A stretch of DNA of 64,000 nucleotides from Thiobacillus denitrificans (GTDB lineage Bacteria > Pseudomonadota > Gammaproteobacteria > Burkholderiales > Thiobacillaceae): contig DHHQ01000001.1 of the NCBI GenBank assembly GCA_002403375.1, positions 1 through 64,000 on the forward strand, given 5' to 3'. Both the position numbers and the translations under genes were made by a program. Numbering within the stretch: the first letter of the stretch is position 1; the number at the start of each line of letters is the position of its first letter. Of this stretch, positions 1 to 7,111 are shown in pieces. The notes beneath the pieces were generated by a model, which worked only from the letters and a program-made list of their open reading frames with translations, had not been told where the DNA came from and did no database searches.

Positions 1-660
1 AGCAAGCCCGCCGAGCAGACCACGACCAGCAGCAGTGTCGACGCGCTGTCGAACACCGAGATCAACGCCGGCCTGAAGGAGGCGCTGACCCGCGGCGCCG
101 ACGCTGCGGTCACGCAGCTCGGCAGGAAGGACGGCTTCTTCGGCGACCCCAAGCTGAAGATCCCGCTGCCGCCGACGCTGCAGAAGGCCGATAAGGCGAT
201 GCGCATGCTCGGCATGGGCAAGCAGGCCGACGATCTGGTGCTGTCGATGAACCGCGCCGCCGAGGCCGCGGTGCCCGAGGCCAGGACCCTGCTGGTGGGG
301 GCGGTCAAGGAGATGACGCTCGACGACGCGAAAGGCATCCTGACCGGCGGCCAGACCGCGGCGACCGACTTCTTCCGCCGCAAGACCGAGGCCACGCTGA
401 CCGAGCGCTTCACGCCCATCGTCAAGACCCATACCGACAAGGTCGGCCTGGCGCAGCAGTACAACCAGTACGCCGGTGCCGCAGCGCAGTTCAGCCTGAT
501 CGACGAGAAGCAGGCCAACATCGAGAACTACGTCACCCTGCAGGCGCTCGACCGGCTCTACACGGTGATCGGCGAGAAGGAGGCGGCGATCCGCGCCAAC
601 CCGGTGCAGGCCGGCAGCGACCTGCTGAAGAAGGTGTTCGGCGCCGTCACCGGCAAGTAG
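1..660 (+). CDS. DUF4197 family protein, 5' end outside window
   Basis: The reading frame is open from the first base of the window to the TAG at 658-660, so the start codon and any signal peptide lie upstream; 219 residues are visible. The internal ATG at 199 is not the real start because the frame continues upstream with family-like sequence. The protein is mostly helical, with DALSNTEINAGLKEAL near the visible start and FFGDPKLKIPLPPTL shortly after, which fits DUF4197, a family of exported proteins of unknown function. I recognise the family from sequence pattern only. No role can be inferred from the neighbours. Confidence 0.75.
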   Translation, partial: SKPAEQTTTSSSVDALSNTEINAGLKEALTRGADAAVTQLGRKDGFFGDPKLKIPLPPTLQKADKAMRMLGMGKQADDLVLSMNRAAEAAVPEARTLLVGAVKEMTLDDAKGILTGGQTAATDFFRRKTEATLTERFTPIVKTHTDKVGLAQQYNQYAGAAAQFSLIDEKQANIENYVTLQALDRLYTVIGEKEAAIRANPVQAGSDLLKKVFGAVTGK

Positions 661-727
661 GCCCGCGGGGCCCGGCCCGGGCCCTTGTCCTATGCTGGTC
701 AATGATGGAAGCCGCACGGGGATCGCC

Positions 728-1222
728 ATGACGACGACAAGAACGCTCGCCCTCATCGCCGGACTGCTGCTCACCCTGCCCGCCCTCGGCTGGGAGGTCG
801 GGGAATTCCGGAACGGCATGACGCGCGCCGAGCTCGACGAGGCGCTGAAAAGCTGGAATTTCGAGCAGCGCCTCGTGGTCGGCAGCGACAGCGTGTACGT
901 CTACGACGCCCCCGACAATCCCGCCCGCCGCCGCTTCCTGTTCACCTTCTGCAACGACAAGCTGGTGTCGTTCAGCCAGGAAATCGAGCCGACCTTCAGC
1001 CACTTCGTGGTCGTCGCGTCGAACTATTCCAGCCTCTACGGCCACCCGCTCGAGGTGGTCCCGCAGACCAACGTCATCGCCAGCGGCCAGACGAGCGAGC
1101 TGGCGATGTTCTGGCGCAGGGGCCCCGACTACGTCGGCATCCGCTACGCAGAGCTTCCCGCCAGCGAAAAGCTGTCGATGACCTGGCAGGTCGGCAACAA
1201 CTGCTGGCAGGCGCCGCGCTGA
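728..1222 (+). CDS. Small exported protein of unknown function
   Basis: I place the start at the ATG at 728 rather than the in-frame ATG at 692. It is followed directly by a typical signal peptide (MTTTRTLALIAGLLLTLPALG), while the upstream residues are hydrophilic. The mature part is about 145 residues and has two cysteines (CNDK and NNCW). I do not recognise the family. It is probably periplasmic, and nothing in the sequence points to an enzyme activity. A GC-rich hairpin (CCGGGC-CTGC-GCCCGG, 1226-1241) lies just after the stop but has no T-tract. Confidence 0.6.
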   Translation: MTTTRTLALIAGLLLTLPALGWEVGEFRNGMTRAELDEALKSWNFEQRLVVGSDSVYVYDAPDNPARRRFLFTFCNDKLVSFSQEIEPTFSHFVVVASNYSSLYGHPLEVVPQTNVIASGQTSELAMFWRRGPDYVGIRYAELPASEKLSMTWQVGNNCWQAPR

Positions 1223-1336
1223 ACCCCGGGCCTGCGCCCGGCCTCCCCGCAAAGGGCGCGAGAAAAATGCTCTATATTTTTCCCATGGTGGCCGGCCGCT
1301 GCGCGCCGGCCCGTTTCCATGCGGAAGGAGCATGAA

Positions 1337-1780
1337 ATGAAAAATCCGAGTCGCCTGGCTGCCTGCCTGTTCGTGCCGGTGCTGCTGATGGCGGGCGTCA
1401 CCGCGTCCGCCGAGGACATCCGCAAGCAGGGCTACGAGGGCACCCGCCTCTACATCATTTCCCCGGCCGACGGGGCCACGGTGAAATCGCCTTTCACCGT
1501 GCGCTTCGGCCTCGCCGGCATGGGGGTCGCCCCGGCCGGCGTCGCCAGGGAAAGGACGGGCCACCACCACGTCCTCATCGACACCGACCCCAAGGACCTC
1601 GACCTCACCCAGCCGCTTCCCGCCAGCGAAAAGGTCCGGCACTTCGGCGGCGGCCAGACCGAGGCCCAGCTGGAACTGCCGCCCGGCAGGCACACGCTGC
1701 AGCTGGTGCTGGGCGACGAAAACCACGTACCGTTCGATCCGCCGCTGGTGTCCGAGAAGATCACCATCAGGGTTCGCTGA
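1337..1780 (+). CDS. DUF4399 domain exported protein
   Basis: The start at 1337 follows an AAGGAG ribosome-binding site (1325-1330) and gives a clean signal peptide ending near VTASA. The mature protein is about 120 residues. It contains a histidine-rich stretch, GHHHVLIDTD, and a later segment, LPPGRHTLQLVLGDENHVPF, both typical of DUF4399. Members of this family are small periplasmic proteins with a proposed metal-binding or copper-related role, which is not established. It is monocistronic and convergent with the DoxX gene downstream. Confidence 0.75.
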   Translation: MKNPSRLAACLFVPVLLMAGVTASAEDIRKQGYEGTRLYIISPADGATVKSPFTVRFGLAGMGVAPAGVARERTGHHHVLIDTDPKDLDLTQPLPASEKVRHFGGGQTEAQLELPPGRHTLQLVLGDENHVPFDPPLVSEKITIRVR

Positions 1781-1824
1781 GCAGGTGAACCGAATTGCGG
1801 TCGCCAGACCGGTTGCAGGAAGGC

Positions 1825-2295
1825 TCAATCCGTCGCCTTCCTGAAATGCAGCCAGGCATCGAGGGATAACCTGCCCGGCCCGTGGAAGAACAGCACGAGG
1901 AACAGCGCGCCCCACAGCACGTGGTCGCGCAGGCCGAGCTCGGACATGTCCGGGAACGACACGGCCGCCACCCCGTTCAGGACGAAAAGCCCGGCGGCGG
2001 CGAAGCGCCCCCCCAACCCCAGAACGAGCAGCACCGGCAGGGCCAGCTCGCCGGCCGTCCCCATCAGCGCAGCCAGCTGCGGCGGCAGGATCGGAACCTC
2101 GTACACGTAGTTGAACAGGTCGAGCGTGCTCGACCAGTCGGAGACCTTGAGCCAGCCTGAACGGAAGAACACTTCCGCCAGGTAGAGCCTCAGCGCCAGA
2201 TCGAAGACCGGCGTCAGCCAGCGCTCGACCAGGCCGATGCCCCGCGCAGCCAGGCGGTAGGGGGCGTACAGGAAACCGTACAGCGGAATGTGCAT
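1825..2295 (-). CDS. DoxX family membrane protein of the bufferin operon
   Basis: A 156-residue protein with about four hydrophobic segments (ALRLYLAEVFFRSGWLK, LMGTAGELALPVLLVLGLG, FAAAGLFVLNGVAAV and LWGALFLVLFF), as in DoxX/DoxD-type proteins. It is the last gene of a four-gene minus-strand operon and starts 15 bp after the DUF2063 stop. DoxX-like proteins are common as the fourth gene of bufferin-type (DUF2282-DUF692-DUF2063) clusters, where they are thought to help with redox or thiol chemistry at the inner membrane. The exact function here is inference. Confidence 0.8.
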   Translation of the reverse strand: MHIPLYGFLYAPYRLAARGIGLVERWLTPVFDLALRLYLAEVFFRSGWLKVSDWSSTLDLFNYVYEVPILPPQLAALMGTAGELALPVLLVLGLGGRFAAAGLFVLNGVAAVSFPDMSELGLRDHVLWGALFLVLFFHGPGRLSLDAWLHFRKATD

Positions 2296-2310
2296 GAGCG
2301 TTGCTCCCGT

Positions 2311-3069
2311 TCAATAGACGCGGCGGATCAGGCCGCAGGCGATGAAGCGCCGCAGCGTGGACTGGAGATCGAAAGCTTCCTCGCCGGCCGCCTCGCCGAC
2401 CGCGGCACCGAGGCTCGCCCCGTCGGCCAGCGCACGCAGCAGGCGGTATTCGCCGCGGGCGAGCGTCTCCACCACGGTCCCGGCTTCCCTGCGATGGATC
2501 AGCGCCACCTGCGCCGCGTCGAAATCGACCCGGAAATCGCCGGCGTAACCGGTCTGGTTCACCTCCCAGATGCGCACCAGCGGCCAGCGCGACGCGATCA
2601 CCTCGTGGGCAGGATCGAGCCGGAAATGCAGGTCGCTCCATCGGTCCGGCGGTGTTGAAGTCAGCAGGGAAAGGTCCTGGATGGGCGCGTCCTCGCGGCC
2701 GTAGACCGCGAGGACGAGCCATTCGAGCCGGGCCACGTCGGGCAGATAGGGCAGCGAAGCCGCCGGCGCGAACGCGGCCAGAAAGTCGCCGAAGTCGCTG
2801 CCGTAGGCGTTGAGGTCGCCGCTGGCGCTCGGGTGGCCGAGTGCATAGCGACGTGCAGCCGCGTCGAGGAAGGCTTCGCCGACGATGGCGCCGACGACCG
2901 GGTAGGTCGTCCGCACCGCGGCGGCGAGGTTGGCCAGCACGCTGCGCCGGTAGGCTTCGAGCCCGCGCTGCGGGTGGCTTCCGGCGCACCACACGAGCAG
3001 GCCGGGTGGCGCCTCGCCGCCGAAGACGGCCGCGGCGAATTCGCCTTGCAGTTCACGCAGCGACGGCAT
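2311..3069 (-). CDS. DUF2063 partner protein of the MNIO enzyme (BufC/MbnC-like)
   Basis: A 252-residue soluble protein. The N-terminal half (LRELQGEFAAAVFGG, LEAYRRSVLANL, YPVVGAIVGEAF, LNAYGSDFGDFL) matches DUF2063. In methanobactin and bufferin clusters such proteins form a complex with the DUF692 iron oxidase and help recruit the precursor peptide. Its first 17 bp overlap the end of the DUF692 gene, so the two are probably translationally coupled. The C-terminal 80 residues resemble a winged-helix fold (LARGEYRLLRALADG...LQSTLRRFIACGLI). DNA binding is not implied by the known role of the family. Confidence 0.85.
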   Translation of the reverse strand: MPSLRELQGEFAAAVFGGEAPPGLLVWCAGSHPQRGLEAYRRSVLANLAAAVRTTYPVVGAIVGEAFLDAAARRYALGHPSASGDLNAYGSDFGDFLAAFAPAASLPYLPDVARLEWLVLAVYGREDAPIQDLSLLTSTPPDRWSDLHFRLDPAHEVIASRWPLVRIWEVNQTGYAGDFRVDFDAAQVALIHRREAGTVVETLARGEYRLLRALADGASLGAAVGEAAGEEAFDLQSTLRRFIACGLIRRVY

Positions 3070-3925
3070 GGCTGCGCGCCTCCAGGCTGGCGAGATGCTG
3101 CTGGGCGGTGCGGGCCTCGGCCAGCAGCACCTCGAATTCGGGTATGTCCTGGTCCCACTCGATCAGCGTCGGCACCGCGCCGAAGCGCGCGAGCGCGTCG
3201 GCATACAGCGACCACACGGCGGGAAACACCGGCCGCGAATGGGTGTCGATGAGCACGCCGTCGACTTCCTCGTAGCCGGCGAGGTGGATTTCCCTCACCG
3301 CGCCGAGCGGGATGCCGGCGAGAAAATCCCACGGCGAATAGCCATGGTTGCAGGCGCTGACATAGACGTTGTTGACGTCGAGGATCAGGCCGCAGCCGGT
3401 GCGTCGCGCCACCTCGGCGACGAAGGTCCATTCCGGCATCTCCTCGGGAAGCCAGCGCAGGTAGCTCGAAACGTTCTCCACCAGGAGGGTTCGGCCGAGC
3501 GCGGCCTGCACTTCGTCGACGTGGGTGCAGACGCGGTCCAGCGCTTCGCGGGTATAGGGCAAGGGCAGCAGGTCGTTGAGCCAGCGGCCGCCGATGGCCG
3601 ACCAGCACAGGTGCTCCGACACCGCTGCCGGCTCGAAGCGGTCGACCAGAGATTTGAGGCGGCGCAGATGATTTCGATCGATCTCGTCCGCGCCGCCGAG
3701 CGACATGCCCACGCCGTGCAGGCTGAGCGGATAGCGTTGCCGCACCGCCTCCAGCGTGGCGAGCGCAGGACCGCCGGAAACGAAGTAGTTCTCGCTGTGC
3801 ACCTCGAACCAGGCGACGTCCGGCGCGTCCTCGAGCACCCGCTTCACGTGGGGCGCCCGCAGTCCGACGCCGGCCGCCTTCGGAAGCGGGCCGGCCGGCG
3901 GGCGAATGGGCATGTCGACGGCCAT
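3053..3925 (-). CDS. DUF692 multinuclear non-heme iron oxidase (BufB-type)
   Basis: A TIM-barrel MNIO enzyme of 290 residues. The start at 3925 (MAVDMPIRPP) is preferred because upstream in-frame sequence is the shadow of the peptide gene. Metal-ligand segments typical of DUF692 are visible: VHSENYF, LHGVGMSLGG, SEHLCW, ENVSSYL, LDVNNVYVSACNHG, IHLAGYEE, DTHS and IEWDQDIP. Enzymes of this family modify cysteine side chains of ribosomal peptides using iron and oxygen, giving oxazolone-thioamide or thiooxazole groups that bind copper. The likely substrate is the DUF2282 peptide encoded immediately upstream, 5 bp away. The specific modification here is inference from the family. Confidence 0.92.
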   Translation of the reverse strand: MAVDMPIRPPAGPLPKAAGVGLRAPHVKRVLEDAPDVAWFEVHSENYFVSGGPALATLEAVRQRYPLSLHGVGMSLGGADEIDRNHLRRLKSLVDRFEPAAVSEHLCWSAIGGRWLNDLLPLPYTREALDRVCTHVDEVQAALGRTLLVENVSSYLRWLPEEMPEWTFVAEVARRTGCGLILDVNNVYVSACNHGYSPWDFLAGIPLGAVREIHLAGYEEVDGVLIDTHSRPVFPAVWSLYADALARFGAVPTLIEWDQDIPEFEVLLAEARTAQQHLASLEARSHAVAA

Positions 3926-3930
3926 GATGA

Positions 3931-4212
3931 TCAGCTGTCCATCATGCCGGCGGGGGCGAGCTTGCCGCCCATCTTCTCGCAGGTGCCGGCCGGCACCAGC
4001 TTGAAGTCGTTGGGATCGTTGTCGACCTTCGACTGGCCGGCGCACGAGTGCTTGCTGTATTTGCTGCCGCAGTCGTTCTGGCCGGCCTTCGCGACGCCGA
4101 AGCACTTCTCCTTGGCCGGTTCGGCTGCGACAGCCGACGCGGAGGCGGCAAGCATGCCGGCGGCCAGCAGGCCGGCGAAGGCCGATTGGATCAGTTCGTG
4201 TGTTTTGCTCAT
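3931..4212 (-). CDS. DUF2282 bufferin-type metallophore precursor (BufA1-like)
   Basis: A 93-residue precursor with an N-terminal signal peptide (hydrophobic residues about 10-30, ending ASAVAA) and a 60-residue mature part with exactly four cysteines (C37, C48, C57, C78). These sit in the family contexts EKCFGVAKAGQNDC, KHSC and GTCEKMGG. DUF2282 proteins are the substrates of neighbouring DUF692 enzymes. Modified cysteines allow the exported peptide to sequester copper or related metals in the periplasm. The ribosome-binding site is AGGAG, 9 bases before the ATG. First gene of the operon 4212-1825; its leader contains a hairpin at 4262-4287. Confidence 0.9.
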   Translation of the reverse strand: MSKTHELIQSAFAGLLAAGMLAASASAVAAEPAKEKCFGVAKAGQNDCGSKYSKHSCAGQSKVDNDPNDFKLVPAGTCEKMGGKLAPAGMMDS

Positions 4213-4261
4213 TTCAAAGTCTCCTGAAGAAAGTTGCGATGCGCCGAAGGATTCGCCGCGT

Positions 4262-4287
4262 ACAGGAGCCGAGAATCGGCTTCCTGT
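4262..4287 (-). promoter_or_regulatory. Hairpin or dyad in the leader of the bufferin operon
   Basis: ACAGGA-GCCGA-GAA-TCGGC-T-TCCTGT is an inverted repeat with 11 paired positions and one bulged T, located 50 bp upstream of the bufA-like start. It has no following T-tract. It could be an operator or a 5'-UTR structure; I cannot tell which. I did not find a convincing -35/-10 pair. Confidence 0.4.
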
Positions 4288-4376
4288 GCATCAGTCGACG
4301 CAGTCAGCGATTCCTTGCAGGTGACCGGAATTTTTTTGCGGCCGAGAACCGGCAGCAGAACAGGCCGTACGCGAGA

Positions 4377-4399
4377 TCGCCGGGGTGCTGCCCCGGCGA
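4377..4399 (-). terminator. Hairpin after the TusA-DsrE2 pair
   Basis: A perfect 9-bp inverted repeat, TCGCCGGGG-TGCTG-CCCCGGCGA, lies 20 bp beyond the stop of the DsrE2 gene on the minus strand. It lacks a T-run, so it may act only as a 3' mRNA stabiliser or a weak terminator separating this pair from the bufferin operon. Confidence 0.4.
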
Positions 4400-4418
4400 C
4401 CCGCCATGGCGTCGCCGC

Positions 4419-4928
4419 TCAGACGAACAGGCAGATATCCGTTTCGCCCGCGAACTCGAAAAAGGCCGCTGCCCCGGCGTATTCGATGCCTTCGATGAAA
4501 TCGGCGTGGTCGAAGCCGAACAGCTCGACGGTCATCTGGCAGCCGATCATCTTCACGTCGGCCTCGATACAGAGCCCGCGCAGTTCGGGAATCGTGGCGA
4601 CGCCGTTGTTGGCGATCGTCTTCTTCATCAGCGCGGTCGCCACCGTCTCGTAGCCCGGCACCAGCGCCTGCACGGCATTGGGGACGTTCCAGTTGATGCC
4701 CTTGAACCACGTGGGGCCGAACGGCATCTTCATCGGCATGCCGGGATTGCCGAGCGGGCTGACCTTGAGAACCGACAGGTCCTTCCTCAGCAGCTGCAGT
4801 CCGTAGAAGGTGAAAAATATCTGTACCTCGTAGCCCAGCGCGGCAGCCGTCGACGCCAGGATGAAGGGCGGATAGGCCCAGTCCAGCGTGCCCTTGGTGG
4901 CGATGAGCGCCATTTTCTTTGTTTCCAT
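4419..4928 (-). CDS. DsrE/DsrF-like sulfur-carrier protein (DsrE2 type)
   Basis: The start METKKMALIATKG at 4928 follows a GGAGAG ribosome-binding site, giving 169 residues. The N-terminal segment (LIATKGTLDWAYPPF) and the conserved cysteine in MIGCQMTVELFG (C130, with C120 ten residues before) are characteristic of DsrE2-like proteins. These act with TusA and rhodanese proteins in moving sulfane sulfur in the cytoplasm, notably in sulfur oxidisers. It lies 31 bp downstream of the TusA-like gene and is probably co-transcribed with it. The pairing supports a sulfur-relay role. Its actual donor and acceptor are not visible here. Confidence 0.85.
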   Translation of the reverse strand: METKKMALIATKGTLDWAYPPFILASTAAALGYEVQIFFTFYGLQLLRKDLSVLKVSPLGNPGMPMKMPFGPTWFKGINWNVPNAVQALVPGYETVATALMKKTIANNGVATIPELRGLCIEADVKMIGCQMTVELFGFDHADFIEGIEYAGAAAFFEFAGETDICLFV

Positions 4929-4959
4929 GATTTCTCTCCTGTTGCAGTTGGAAGACGGA

Positions 4960-5187
4960 TCAATGCTTGCGCAGCAGGAAGATGAATTCGCCGCCGCTCT
5001 CTGCGGTCGACAGCAGTTCATTGCCGGTCTGCCTGGCAAACGCCTGCATGTCCTTGACCGACCCCGGGTCGGTCGAGCTCACCTTCAGCACCTGGCCGCT
5101 TTGCAGCTCGCCCAGCGATTTCTTGGTGCGCAAAATCGGCAGCGGGCAATTGAGTCCGCGTGCGTCGAGTTCCTTGTCGTAGTTCAT
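4960..5187 (-). CDS. tusA: TusA-like sulfur-carrier protein
   Basis: A 75-residue protein starting at MNYDKEL (5187), after an AAGGAG site. It carries the hallmark CPLP motif (C14-P-L-P) in the context ARGLNCPLPILRTKK, plus the helical C-terminal half typical of TusA/SirA-fold proteins. C14 is the expected persulfide-carrying residue. It is first of a two-gene unit with the DsrE2-like gene, so it probably passes sulfur to or from that protein. The gene symbol follows the family; it may belong to an oxidative sulfur pathway rather than tRNA thiolation. Confidence 0.88.
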   Translation of the reverse strand: MNYDKELDARGLNCPLPILRTKKSLGELQSGQVLKVSSTDPGSVKDMQAFARQTGNELLSTAESGGEFIFLLRKH

Positions 5188-5219
5188 GGCTTGCTCCTTA
5201 AAATTCCGATCACAAACAA

Positions 5220-5789
5220 TCAATCCGTCCACGCGCGGCAGGCGAACACCTCGTCGACCGGGGTGTGGAACAGGTGGTTGGTGTAGTTGCTCAGCGTTTT
5301 CACCGCGATCGCCAGCACGACCTCGAGGATCTGGCGCTCGCTGTAGCCCGCGGCGAGGAAGGCGTCCACGTCCGAGCTGTCTGGCAGTCCGCGCTTCGCC
5401 ACCATGGTGCGGGTGAAGTCGTGCAGGGCGGCGAGCCGCGCATCCGGGATCGGCTCACCATCGCGGATGGCATCGGTGACGGCTTGAGGCACACCCGACA
5501 TCCTGTCGGCGATGAAGCTGTGCGCAGCGACGCAGTAGGTGCAGCCGTTCTCTCGGCTGACGGCCAGCAGCACCACCTCCTGCTCCGCGGGCGTGAAGCC
5601 GGACAAGGCCCGGAAGCGCTCGTAGCCGTGCACATAGGTGTCGAGGAGCCCGGGCGAGTTGGCCATCACGCCGAACATGTTGGGAACGAAGCCGAGGCTG
5701 GCCTGCGCATCGCGCAAGCGGGCGGCGGCGAGGGCGTCTGCATCGCTGGCGTCGAGCGCCGGGAGAGTGAGTCTGTATTGCGCCTGCAT
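5220..5789 (-). CDS. AhpD/carboxymuconolactone decarboxylase-like peroxidase
   Basis: A 189-residue protein with the CxxCxxxH redox motif (C83-TYC86-VAAH90) of AhpD-like alkylhydroperoxidases. The second of two adjacent ATGs (5789) is preferred because its spacing from the AAGGAG site is better. The conserved stretch FVPNMFGVMANSPGLLDTY belongs to the peroxidase-related subfamily. A perfect dyad GTGGACC-GAAT-GGTCCAC sits 17-34 bp upstream of this start and resembles the site before the divergent-side TetR gene. The gene is therefore probably TetR-controlled and used against peroxide or electrophile stress. The substrate is unknown. Confidence 0.85.
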   Translation of the reverse strand: MQAQYRLTLPALDASDADALAAARLRDAQASLGFVPNMFGVMANSPGLLDTYVHGYERFRALSGFTPAEQEVVLLAVSRENGCTYCVAAHSFIADRMSGVPQAVTDAIRDGEPIPDARLAALHDFTRTMVAKRGLPDSSDVDAFLAAGYSERQILEVVLAIAVKTLSNYTNHLFHTPVDEVFACRAWTD

Positions 5790-5805
5790 CATGGCTCCTT
5801 GGTTA

Positions 5806-5823
5806 GTGGACCGAATGGTCCAC
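5806..5823. promoter_or_regulatory. TetR-type operator, copy 1 (perfect dyad)
   Basis: GTGGACC-GAAT-GGTCCAC is a perfect 7-bp inverted repeat with a 4-bp centre in the promoter region of the AhpD-like gene. The same pattern recurs at 6452-6471 and 7049-7068, which supports a shared regulator. Confidence 0.8.
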
Positions 5824-5848
5824 ATTGGTCGAAAAAAAACGCCCATCC

Positions 5849-6442
5849 TTACCGCAAGGCCTTCAGGCTCATCTCGACGATGCCGCGCAGGGTGTCCTCG
5901 TCGGCGCCGGCCTTGCTCATGGTCTTGAGCCCGCTCATGCTGCTGACCAGAAAGTTCGCCAGCATCGCCGCATCACTCGTCTTCGGGATGTCGCCCTCCT
6001 GCTGGGCGCGTTCGACCGCGGCCTGCAGCACGTCATGGAAGCGGCCCAGCCCCTGCGCCACCGCCTCGGCGATGCGCGGATTGCGGCGGGCGAATTCGTT
6101 GGCCGTATTCAGCACCAGGCAGCCACGCGCCTCGCACACCCCGCGCGCCTCGTCGAGCACGCTTTCGAGGAACTGACGGATGAAGGCCAGTCCGCTCGGC
6201 GAGGCCTGCAGGGCTGCGCGCAGGGCCCCTATCATCTCGTCGCCGTAGTGCGTCATGCAGCGCTCGAACAGCGCCTGCTTGCCGCCGAACGCCTGGTACA
6301 GGCTGCTCTTCGAGAGGCCCATCGCGTCGAGCAGATCCTGCATCGAGGTGTTTTCGTAGCCGTTGCGCCAGAAAACCTGCATCGCCGCATCCAGCGCGGC
6401 ATCGGGATCGAATTCGAGGGGGCGGCCCGGGGATGGCTTCAT
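5849..6442 (-). CDS. TetR/AcrR family transcriptional repressor
   Basis: A 197-residue TetR-family regulator. The N-terminal helix-turn-helix spans about residues 10-55 (ALDAAMQVFWRNGYENTSM, then DLLDAMGLSKSSLYQAFGGK). The C-terminal ligand domain contains two nearby cysteines (GVCEARGC). An operator-like dyad lies 10-29 bp upstream of its own start, so it is probably autoregulated. Similar dyads lie upstream of the AhpD-like gene and between the DUF302 and sigma-factor genes, so it likely governs this small local regulon. The inducer is unknown, but the cysteines would suit a reactive electrophile sensor. Confidence 0.9.
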   Translation of the reverse strand: MKPSPGRPLEFDPDAALDAAMQVFWRNGYENTSMQDLLDAMGLSKSSLYQAFGGKQALFERCMTHYGDEMIGALRAALQASPSGLAFIRQFLESVLDEARGVCEARGCLVLNTANEFARRNPRIAEAVAQGLGRFHDVLQAAVERAQQEGDIPKTSDAAMLANFLVSSMSGLKTMSKAGADEDTLRGIVEMSLKALR

Positions 6443-6451
6443 GCCCCGATT

Positions 6452-6471
6452 TATGGACCACCCGGTTCATA
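6452..6471. promoter_or_regulatory. TetR-type operator, copy 2
   Basis: TATGGACC-ACCC-GGTTCATA differs from a perfect dyad at one position and shares the half-site GGACC/GGTTC with the copy at 5806-5823. It lies immediately upstream of the tetR start codon. Confidence 0.75.
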
Positions 6472-6503
6472 AAGTCAAGGCAGGCCAACCCGAGGCCGGG
6501 CGG

Positions 6504-6947
6504 CTATTGGCTGACGGCCTCCCTCACCATCCCGTCGAGCGCGCCGGCCAGGCGTTCGAGCGCCGCCTTGCAGGCGGGGGCCTCCGGCTTGATCGCGTAG
6601 GCGGCCGGGTAACCGAGCCAGCGCTTGCCCTGCGCGTCTTCCCACGCCAGCACCCGCAGCGGCAGTTCGAGCCCGTAGCGCTGGTCGCACTGCAACACGG
6701 GCGTGCCGCCCTTGGGGTGCCCGAAAATCAGCAGTTCGGTCGGGCGCAGGATCTCGCCGATGCTGCGCGCACCGGCCGCGTGATCGATGCGCGCGAGGAT
6801 CTTGAGGTCGCGCCCCTTGGCGATCGCCTCGAGCCGGTCCATCGTGGCCTGGGGTGAATGCGGGCTGGGCAGGACGACCATTCCTTCCGCACCGAAGGCA
6901 GGTGGAATCAGCAAGGCAAGGGACAGTGCGATGGCGGAACGTAACAT
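6504..6947 (-). CDS. DUF302 domain exported protein
   Basis: The start at 6947 follows GAGGAGAA and gives a signal peptide (MLRSAIALSLALLIPPAFGA); sequence upstream in the same frame is noncoding. The mature part (about 127 residues) has the DUF302 pattern: a helix with TMDRLEAIAKGRDLKILARIDHA, then LRPTELLIFGHPKGGTPVLQ and LPLRVLAWEDAQGKRWLGY. DUF302 proteins are small periplasmic or lipid-anchored proteins of unknown function. A third TetR-type dyad lies about 100 bp upstream (7049-7068), which suggests shared control with the AhpD-like gene. Confidence 0.85.
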   Translation of the reverse strand: MLRSAIALSLALLIPPAFGAEGMVVLPSPHSPQATMDRLEAIAKGRDLKILARIDHAAGARSIGEILRPTELLIFGHPKGGTPVLQCDQRYGLELPLRVLAWEDAQGKRWLGYPAAYAIKPEAPACKAALERLAGALDGMVREAVSQ

Positions 6948-7048
6948 CGGTTTCTCCTCGGAGGTGATGACACGATTGGTCGGTGCAGCCACGCATTCCT
7001 GACAGGCGCCAGGACGCGTGACGACCGGATGGCGAACCGGGCTTGCTT

Positions 7049-7068
7049 TATGTACCGTCTGGTTCATT
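7049..7068. promoter_or_regulatory. TetR-type operator, copy 3, in a divergent promoter region
   Basis: TATGTACC-GTCT-GGTTCATT has the same 8-4-8 layout as the other two copies, with more mismatches. It lies between the divergent DUF302 gene and ECF sigma gene and could influence either. It overlaps the upstream ATG at 7043, one reason to reject that ATG as the sigma-factor start. Confidence 0.6.
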
Positions 7069-7111
7069 ATTCGTAGCAGAAATATTTCGAACGACACCTC
7101 AGGAGACGGAT

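Noticed and set aside
647..2992. A 781-codon open frame on the minus strand over the DUF4399, DoxX and DUF2063 genes
   Set aside because: It runs through oppositely oriented genes with clear signal peptides and has arginine/alanine-rich shadow composition without any domain.
7043..7111. ATG at 7043 as the ECF sigma factor start
   Set aside because: It overlaps the TetR-type dyad and lacks a ribosome-binding site. The TTG at 7112 has AGGAGA at the right distance and begins just before the conserved region.
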